Shown one piece after another: positions 56,216-64,000 of a stretch of DNA of 64,000 nucleotides. This DNA comes from Sepiola atlantica. Its lineage: Eukaryota > Mollusca > Cephalopoda > Sepiida > Sepiolidae. Under the pieces are notes generated by a model. The model ran no database searches. It was not told where the DNA came from and was given only the letters and a program-made list of their open reading frames with translations. Position 1 is the stretch's first letter, and every line of letters begins with the position of its first letter. The position numbers and the translations under genes are program-made. The DNA lies in the NCBI GenBank assembly GCA_963556195.1, contig OY744531.1:47675700-47739699 (forward strand), written 5' to 3'.

Positions 56216-57649
56216 AAATTCTATCCAATCACGACCATCATTGCCAACCATCACGTTGAACACCTGACACTCATTTAACCCCTATCCTCTGGTGGCCTTT
56301 GGGCCTTGATAAGTTTGACACTTTAGTTATACAAACCTATTTAAACATATTTTGATAGGTTTTCAATTAGTCCGGACAGCGACTGTCAGGAGAAAGCCAA
56401 TATTTAAGTCATTCTGACTGACTGGATTACTACGAACGAAAAAATAATTTATAATATTATTTTATTTAATATCTTAACATCACTCTCCGGTTAAGGAGTT
56501 ATAAATGGTTAGCACATACAAAGAAGGCTTATTAACGGGTACCTGCTGCCCGTACTGTCTATCATAATCTTTCTTAACATAACTGCGTTCTACTTAAAAG
56601 AATACCCCTTTCTACTGACGCACAATCTAGCTCAAACAATCAGAATGTTTAATATCTCCCAAACTTCCTGCCGTATCGAACATTCCAATGAAATAGCAAT
56701 GATGTATTTACATACGATCAACTTAATTATATTTTCGTATTTGTTTAAATATTATAAGAACTGTGCAGCGAGCATGATGGCTTAGAGGTAACTGTTGTTA
56801 TGTGATATTGGCACCGACTGACGAGTCATGTCGAGTCTATAGCAACATTTTCATCAGGGATCTATCCCGTTGTAAATACACATATTGATTCATGTTCAGT
56901 GAAGGTGCATATGTGCACGTAACAAACGACAGGCGCAATGGACAAAATCAAGCAGCGAATTCGTACGAAGACAACGAGCGGACGATTGCGTCCTGTGCAG
57001 GGAACTCACACGAATACAAAGACAAATAGCGAATAACTAATTCTATCGATGAAAACGGACTATAGAATCAAAATATCTTATTTTGCTGATTTAAACGTAT
57101 TGAGTGTGTTGTGCATAATGGCTGCCTTATTTCCTATCAATTTTTTTATGGAATTTATGTTGCACTAGCGAATCTCCATGGAGATTCAACGCTTGTCTTC
57201 TCCATCTATTTGCATAATTTAATTTGAATGATAATATTTGGTTTAAAATAATACATTCATGAAAGTGTAAGCAAAACTTTCATGAATTAAAAGTTCAGCT
57301 TAAAATTGCGTATAAGTTCCTGTGAAGTACAAGTCGCACCTGACGAATATTGGAGGTGACATTAGCCGAAATGTGGGAATTACCTCCAAGATTAGAATAG
57401 CATCCGAATAATCCAAATATTACAAGTTATCAATCCACATCTAAACATTCTGAAACAAAAGAAGGTGCCGTGGTACAGACATTTTTTTAAAAATAAAACG
57501 AGAGACAGACAAAATACCACAGGCGTACTATGAAGCAACACATCTCGTAGAAATAATTGATAAATATTCCTTAAATAAATAAAACGAATATATGTGTGTT
57601 CTTTTATTTATTGAAACCTGAATTTTTAAAACATCAAACATTCTCTTTC
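56216..57649. other. Foldback interior without a gene
   Basis: Follows the LINE remnant. Apart from the possible SINE at 56765 nothing is recognisable. Confidence 0.5.
56765..56885 (+). mobile_element. Possible tRNA-like SINE
   Basis: GCATGATGGCTTAGAGGTAA fits the A box consensus TGGCNNAGNGG. A weak B-box-like GACGAGTCATGTCGAG follows at plausible spacing, then a short body. Support is limited to the promoter-box pattern. Confidence 0.35.
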
Positions 57650-57835
57650 TTCTTATTGTAACAAAAATTGTTAGCTAAATATGTTGTTTTAAATTAATAA
57701 AATGGAATGTTACCTTATGATATTTAATTTGATTTTTGTTACAATAAAAAGCATTTCTCTTATTTCTTACGATTAACATAATTGTCAGCTAAATATCATG
57801 TATATGAATAAAACGTATTTCAATTTAAAAACTTA
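57650..57835 (+). repeat. Tandem duplication with a ~115-bp period
   Basis: ATTGTTAGCTAAATATGTTG at 57667 recurs as ATTGTCAGCTAAATATCATG at 57781, with similar flanks (AATAAAA.G.AT). Confidence 0.55.
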
Positions 57836-57904
57836 CTTTTTGAGTTTTATCTTCGGTACTCGTGCAATCTCTTATTTATAAAAAGTGGAATGCGTGATAA
57901 CGAA

Positions 57905-58160
57905 CGAACATAAATTGTCATAGTGTATTATTAATTTTGTATTTAATCACGTTATGCTTAATCCATTCGATTGTTTGCATCTTAAGTTTGTTTTGTATGT
58001 ATATACTTAAGAAATGGAGATGTGATTACGTAAGTACGAATATGAAATTGACTTAGCGTTGTATTAATTTTATATGAAATCAAGTTTTGCTTAATCCACT
58101 TTTACTTGTTGTATCTTCCGAATGTTTTAGTTTGTTTAGTATGTATATATGTTTACTTTA
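57905..58160 (+). repeat. Tandem duplication with a ~130-bp period
   Basis: Two units share ATGAAATTG/ATAAATTG, TATTAATTTT, TGCTTAATCCA and TAGTTTGTTTAGTATGTATAT-type endings at a spacing of about 130 bp. Confidence 0.65.
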
Positions 58161-58879
58161 CAATGTGTTTTCCTCTTTCTGAACAGCTGAAACCGATATA
58201 AAAAAGGGAAATAATCATTGATCGAGCAATTTTCTGCAATGAAGGATTATCTGTCGAACGGCTTCGTATTTTCGTATTTCCTCATTCGTTTCTTCAGTAA
58301 CAACCTGTCCTCAACCTCATCACTCCGGACATTAACAGCTGAATAATACGATTCTTATTTAATGAGTAGTAAAAAAACGGACAACGTTTTTGTTGGAATC
58401 TTTCTCCATTCTCGATCGTTGTTGACAATAAGAATAATCATTAATTGTGATTTTTGTAAAGTAAATGAACGTCGTTTTCAAACGAAATCCCTTTCCGTTC
58501 TGTCATGAGGAAACAAATGAATAAATATATACACGAGAAAAAAGAAAAGAAAATTACTTTAAAATCGGTCGACTGCGGCTAGTTCGATTTTCTTTTGAAT
58601 TAAATGAAAAATAAATAAATAAATGTCTAAATAGCTTTCCGTGGATTCGTTTTGAGTTGCGCCTATGCATCCGCAAGGAACGCGTTGTCCGACAGTCAGA
58701 CTTCAGTTTGAAATAAAATCCTCGTCGGTAAATGAACGTATCATATTTAAAATGTGTCCGATCATCTTTATACCAAGTTCGCTCCTTCTCTCTGTCTGCC
58801 ATGCTCAATATTTGTTGGTCCGTCACGCTAAAGTTTGAAATACTATTTTTTTGTCTCATTATGCTAAACTACAGAATAA

Positions 58880-59300
58880 GATTTTTTGTTAGTTCGTCGC
58901 GTGTTAGGTTCAAATGAAATATTCGTTTGTTCGTCACGCTTAAATTTGAAGTAAAATTTCCGTTGGTTTGTCACGTTCAAGTTTAAAATATATTTTTCGT
59001 TGGGTCGTCACTTTGAAGGTTGAAATAAAATACTAGTTGGTTCGTCACGCTTAAATTTGAAGTAAAATTTTCATAAGTTTGTCACGTTCGAGTTTGAAAT
59101 ATGATGTCCGTTTATCCGTCACGTTTAATATTGAAATAAGGTTTTCCTTTGTTTGCCACGCTTAAGTGTGAAATAGAATGTCCGTTTATCGTTACAGTTT
59201 AAGGTTGAAATAAAATATTCGTTGGTCCGTCACGCTTATGTTTTAAATAGTAGTTTCGTAGGTCTGTTACGCTTAAGTTTAAATTTCCATATATACGTCC
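58880..59300 (+). repeat. Tandem array of 37-bp units
   Basis: About eleven diverged units of 37 bp follow one another, each with a core like GTTCGTCACGCTTAAGTTTG followed by AAATAAAATTT. Degraded units extend left to about 58690. The array forms the inner part of the right foldback arm. Confidence 0.85.
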
Positions 59301-59888
59301 TATCACAGTCACGCTTGAAATTGCATGTATCTATACTTTGAAATGTGATTATTATCGCTAAATGCGCAGATCAAATAGGCGTATCTTAAGAATATCCTCT
59401 TTTGTGTCTGTTTTCTTAAATACTAAACCTAATTGTGTACGCTGAAAACATTAGATTTCCCAATTTAGAAAATATAAACATTTTCTATGGATGTTTTGAA
59501 AGCATTATAATAGAAAATTATAGGTTTCTCTCTTTGTTTGTACAAGCCTTCTTACAAGAAGTATAGGTCAAGGTCTGATTAATCCATTCGGATCAATAAG
59601 TGCATGTTAAATTGATAAAATGAGTGTTTTTTTTTTAATTTGACAACCGTTGTGATGTAAAATATAAACAAATGACATCCTTGGTTAAAACTATAAAGAA
59701 AATAAAGAATAATCCAAATGTTTTATAAATATTTCAGAATTAATACGAATATGAAAGATCTTTATAATGAATATATTAGAAGATCTATGTTTTTCTGGAA
59801 GTAGTTTGCAGAGCGATAAAGTTGCAAACTACAATTTTATCACCTTGATTCAACTATATTTTCCATTTTTATAGCTCTCTCTATAAAA

Positions 59889-59889
<1 letters not shown>

Positions 59890-59972
<83 letters not shown>

Positions 59973-59973
59973 T
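59890..59973. repeat. (TA)n microsatellite
   Basis: Long TA run at the truncated end of the 60 kb repeat copy. Confidence 0.97.
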
Positions 59974-59984
59974 TAATATTTTTC

Positions 59985-60260
59985 AAATATTTGAACTTTG
60001 CTTTTTCTACAGCCAACTTATCTATCTGTATTTCTCCTCTGATTATAAGAGTTCGATCTTTGAAAAGCTTTGGCTTAAGGAAAGAATAATAAACACTGGT
60101 TTATTACAGAATACACCTTGCATTGAACACTCGAAATTTGAAATAAATTTGGACATTCGAACATGTTTATCACTCTCATTTCTTCTATCTTTATAATTGC
60201 TCTATCTCGTATTTTGAGCTTTACCTTTTCACTATAGGTCCTATTTACTAAAAGTTTACT
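59985..60260 (-). repeat. Unknown dispersed repeat, copy 2
   Basis: Inverted partner of 44130-44430. It ends at a (TA)n tract (59890-59973) just where the other copy continues, so this copy is truncated at the TA tract. Confidence 0.75.
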
Positions 60261-60688
60261 TTTGGTTTATATTTGATATATAGAGAGAGTTAGTTCCATG
60301 TTTATATTTATATTATACATAGACCGGAAATAAAACAGACAACACAAACCCTCATATATGGCCTTGATAGGCGACCCCTGGTAGACGATTTGTGAAATAA
60401 TGATTTTAATTTTAGTTCGCCATTTTCAAGAATTATGTTCACACCTCATAGAAGGCTTGAAGAAAGGAATGGTTCCCGAAAATTTCATACAGACTACCCC
60501 CCCCCCCCAAAAAAAAAACTGAAATTGGGATTAACTTAACTTTGCTTCGAAAATTGTCTAATAAATTCGGCACGAAATTGTAAATTGCACGTCTATGTAT
60601 TTCTTCATTCCCAGTTTGCATATACTCTTTCTCTTATTTGTGTGCTCATGATTTTCTGTTAACTGATTACACCTATATACATATAAAA

Positions 60689-60689
<1 letters not shown>

Positions 60690-60760
<71 letters not shown>
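60690..60760. repeat. (TA)n microsatellite
   Basis: Long pure TA run. Confidence 0.97.
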
Positions 60761-60763
<3 letters not shown>

Positions 60764-60940
60764 TTATTAATGCACAAAGAGAGGCTTAAGAGTGTTCGAT
60801 AAACACTCCTTTATGGATCCCCTTTCTACCGATGTTATTCTGATCGTCTTTAATACAAAGATTAATAAATAAATATTACGCTCTCATTTTTTATTCTTAT
60901 TAATAATCGAGCACTCTACTAGGATTCTCTCCCATTAAGA

Positions 60941-60941
<1 letters not shown>

Positions 60942-60987
<46 letters not shown>

Positions 60988-61055
60988 GTTAGAAGTGTAT
61001 ATATATATATATATATTTATATAGAGAGAGAGATAGAGAGAGAAAGAGAGAGATA
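60942..61055. repeat. (TA)n tracts and (GA)n run
   Basis: Three short TA runs followed by AGAGAGAGAG-type sequence. Confidence 0.95.
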
Positions 61056-61914
61056 ATAATCTAAAATAAGTTTTATATAAGTCAGATCGATTCCAAAAGC
61101 AGTGACTTTACTTTCTAATCATATTTGGGAACTGAACAATAACATACAATATCAGATCGAATGGTCAATTATTCGAACAATGCATAGTATAAACACGTTA
61201 TAAAATGTTGTGTACGCTCTGAAAGTGAAAATATTAATGATCTTAATGTCATATCTAATCTTTTACCCGGCGATTCGAAATATTTACATGATGGCCGCAC
61301 AGACAAAAATATGAATTTGACTAATAATAACTACTTATAGCGCTTTACTTCCTCTCCTCATAGATTCTAGCAGAACTCATATCCAATAAAATTACTAGGA
61401 CCTAGAAATCTATCATTATCTACCTATTTTATCCGCTTTAGACATTTACAACAGATTACTCTATAGAAAAAAGACAAACATGTAATTTTGAATGTGGATA
61501 TTAGCTAAAAAATTAAAGTCGTTTCTCTAATCATGAAAATACTTGCAGACTCACCCTTTATTGCCTGGGAAATAGTTTGACTTTTCCTGTTTCTGAACTG
61601 CATATAATCATTTGATTTTCATAAGATTAAACATTCAAGTCATGAATGAGATAGCTACGTATGTGCTTATAATAGATTCTCAGTGCGATATTATTGTAAA
61701 ATAACAACTAACACAAACTGAAAACATTTTACTCAAGAAAATGTATAGATTATTTGGATAATTCAGACGTGTCGATCCCGAAATTCTATACGTAATTACT
61801 AACTGAAACCTTTGTTTTATCAAGGGGGAAAATTGCTCTCGTTCCGTCAGCCATGATCGAATAGAAGTCTTAAGTTTTTTTTTATTCTGTACTTAGTATC
61901 GCTTATGATGACAA

Positions 61915-62240
61915 TTGCACCTTCAACCACTTCTCCGCGAGGTTAGACACAAAGTCAGGAGATGTGTTTAGGAGCAAACACATGAGAAGCAACGGACTCC
62001 GTCCTACAAAATATGCCTGAGAAACCCTGTTAGCATTAGCCGACAGATTGGCAATAAACGACCCCATTCTGAAAAGAAGAAAACGCCTGGAAAGATGAAC
62101 CTCGTTTGACTGAACCGAACCAAACATCACTAAATCGACTGATTGTTGAGGACGTATCGCCGACTTGTGTGAACAACATCTACTCAAGCTAAGGTATCTA
62201 CGCTGAGAGTTTAAACCACAACTACGATAATCGTAGTAAG
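61915..62240 (+). repeat. Tandem-duplicated repeat, unit 1
   Basis: It shares with unit 2 the blocks CTTCTCCG.GAGGTTAGACAC, CAAA.TATG.CTGAGAAACC-type sequence, a GACTGA..TTG.GGACGTAT stretch and the same ending. A related piece lies at 26040-26275. There is no coding support. Confidence 0.7.
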
Positions 62241-62281
62241 GCAATCATCCTCTTCGTTAAGTAACTCTCCGCTAGTTGCTT

Positions 62282-62655
62282 TATTTACCTCTTCTCCGGG
62301 AGGTTAGACACAAGGTCAAAGTATGTTTATCTACCTAGTATCCAGGAGGCTTAATACAAGGGCAGGTGTTGAAAACCAGCGCATTAGGATTAGCGCGCTC
62401 TGGCCTACAAAAAGGCATCAGCAGCCGCGTCGGAATTTTTCGAGAGATTAGCAAAAGAACAAAGCCATTCTCAAAGAGAAGCTAAACCTTGGGAGGGTGG
62501 GCCTCCTTATACAAACCAGAACCATACATCAATTCGACACCAACAAAGTCACTTTCGGACTGATCTCGAGGACGTATGCCCAACTAGTAAGAACACAATT
62601 ACTCTGCCTGTGCCAGGTGAGTGTCCGTCCGCTGATACCATGAGAATTTACAACC
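62282..62655 (+). repeat. Tandem-duplicated repeat, unit 2
   Basis: Second unit, about 370 bp downstream of unit 1. TTCTCCGGGAGGTTAGACAC and TGATCTCGAGGACGTATGCC mark the alignment. A similar sequence is at 26040-26275. Confidence 0.7.
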
Positions 62656-63046
62656 GTTAATGTATTTTTATTTTCTTCAAAATCTACCTCATCGTTAACG
62701 CAAGAAAACCGAAAGCATATGCATGCTTGTTTTAACATCTTTGAACAACAAAGGAATACATTGAACCAATATATGCATATGCATGCGTGCCTATTTTTAG
62801 TGATAGTTTACTGGTTTCATGTGATCCTTTGTTGTTCAAAGATGTTACCAAAATAATACGCATGTATGTTCAGATCGATCGATTATTGGGATACATCGCA
62901 GATTTTTGTTTGTTCTTTGCAATAAAGCGATATTTCGTTATGTGACAGGTTAGATATGCGTTTCTGTTTATTACATGATGATTCCGTATGTTTTATAGCG
63001 TTATCATAGAATCTTCATATTAATAAAAGAGGACGAATTCTTTTCG

Positions 63047-63049
<3 letters not shown>

Positions 63050-63086
<37 letters not shown>
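63050..63086. repeat. (TA)n microsatellite
   Basis: Pure TA run. Confidence 0.96.
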
Positions 63087-63088
<2 letters not shown>

Positions 63089-63617
63089 GATTCAGTATAA
63101 CTTTGATAACTACACATTGAATTATTACTTATATTTACTGTTTGCTATCACACGTGATATTGCTCGGGATTGAATGATGATCACTACTATGTACTTTCTC
63201 GCTATGCTTATGACACCATATTACTTTCTTTGTTTTTACTGCCTCTCTCCCCCTGTTGCGTTTCCTAACATAGTTGGAAGAAGCTGAAATGTTTGAAAAC
63301 TTTATTATACATATAATTTAAATTTAATAAAAATCGGATATACGTATTTCGAGTTCCAAGATGGTGTTGCTCCCACACACCAGTTAGAAGTGAGGACGCT
63401 TCCATTGTCTTACCTGGAGAATTGTATACTTATTATATAAAATTCCTCAAAACAGGATATATTTGAAGTTTTAAAAGACATTCGGGCTCAGAGCTCGCTT
63501 AGGTTAGGAAGGTACTAAGCTATTCGGGACCACTTCCAGTATCTTCCACAGGAAAAATTACATCAGAATACACTTTGAGATGTTATGTTGATTCTTTAAC
63601 CTTTCTTACTATAGAAA

Positions 63618-63650
63618 ACACACACACATCACACATACACACACATTGAG

Positions 63651-63706
<56 letters not shown>
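63618..63706. repeat. (CA)n-(TA)n microsatellite
   Basis: CA-rich run then a 55-bp TA run. Confidence 0.96.
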
Positions 63707-63709
<3 letters not shown>

Positions 63710-64000
63710 TTAATCGAATATTTATTGAAAGCAACAATATAAGTACATAGAATAAAAACTATTATTTTAATCTAATGTAAAAATATTAATTACGAAATTA
63801 ATTCTACGCAAATGCATTTCTTTTTCTTGCTAAACAAGTCAGTCGATTTAATGTTTTATTGATATTTTTTTTAAAATAACGTGGAGCCCTTTTAGTTCTC
63901 TAATAGAAATTCATTTAAATTGTCGTTAAAATTTTTAGCAAATCTTCATGTATTTAAAGATGGAAAGTTTTTGAAGTCATTTACATCCAATAGTTTTAAA

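Larger units (their letters stand above)
54955..59795. mobile_element. Large foldback structure, 4.8 kb
   Basis: The left arm (about 54955-55740) and right arm (about 58690-59795) are diverged reverse complements. Matching landmarks read outside-in are TCTTCTAATATATTCATTAT, AACATGCAC-type sequence, a GACCTTGAC.....ACTTCT block, TTTCTAAA/TTTAGAAA-type spacing, CTGCGC.TTTA, and then an array of ~37-bp tandem units. The 3 kb centre holds a LINE relic, a possible SINE and tandem repeats but no transposase. The ends are not sharply defined. Confidence 0.65.
60261..61914. other. No supported gene
   Basis: TA tracts and a C-run/A-run at 60498-60520; otherwise unique A/T-rich sequence. Confidence 0.55.
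62656..64000. other. No supported gene
   Basis: Two TA tracts; no recognisable frame. GATGTTAAAACA-type sequence near 62740 and TTTGTTGTTCAAAGATGTTA at 62829 form an inverted pair around 62725-62850. Confidence 0.5.

Noticed and set aside
56845..56870. Hammerhead core (CTGATGA on the minus strand)
   Set aside because: No GAAA segment or stem II follows at a suitable distance.

Overview
This window looks like repeat-rich, non-coding DNA from a large animal genome, most likely a cephalopod mollusc such as an octopus. The evidence is the AT-rich background, more than twenty long (TA)n tracts, tRNA-headed SINEs, decayed jockey/CR1-type LINEs, Tc1/mariner elements and a Penelope-like (GIY-YIG) fragment. 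The species call is inference. I found no host protein-coding gene. Nearly every open reading frame above 60 codons is microsatellite translation, a chance frame or transposon debris, so the window is best read as intergenic or deep intronic sequence.

Layout. 1-4.4 kb: (TA)n tracts, a small foldback element and a palindrome with a hammerhead-like core. 5.4 kb: LINE 3' scrap. 7.4-8.1 kb: inverted-repeat element. 8.6-8.9 kb: first locus of a dispersed ~70 bp tandem repeat. 10.4-10.9 kb: head-to-head tRNA-SINE pair. 11.75-12.45 kb: first copy of a ~0.7 kb unknown repeat, whose inverted partner lies at 19.3-20.06 kb. 13.4-15.8 kb: decayed LINE (endonuclease plus reverse transcriptase) on the minus strand. 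17.58-19.26 kb: nearly intact Tc1-like transposon inside a TA tract, with 406-bp inverted repeats that contain the transposase 3' end. 26-29 kb: tRNA-derived SINEs. 31.5 kb: internally deleted mariner-type relic. 32.8-33.4 kb: LINE scrap and a complete hammerhead-ribozyme motif. 35.1-35.4 kb: Penelope-like endonuclease fragment joined to a TA tract. 37.4 kb: 5S-rRNA-like sequence. 38.2-38.6 kb: inverted mariner fragments. 38.6-39.35 kb: 342-bp tandem duplication. 44.1 and 60.1 kb: inverted copies of another unknown repeat. 50.7 kb: second complete hammerhead motif. 54.95-59.8 kb: very large foldback structure with 37-bp tandem repeats in its arms and a LINE relic inside. 61.9-62.65 kb: tandem duplication of a ~370 bp repeat.

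No genes act together in a pathway. What links the elements is structural. Several different elements begin or end exactly at (TA)n tracts, several have a foldback form, and at least two carry self-cleaving hammerhead folds, as is known for Penelope-like elements. The strongest candidates for follow-up are the two hammerheads, the Tc1 element with coding-derived inverted repeats, the 4.8 kb foldback and the dispersed ~70 bp minisatellite family.
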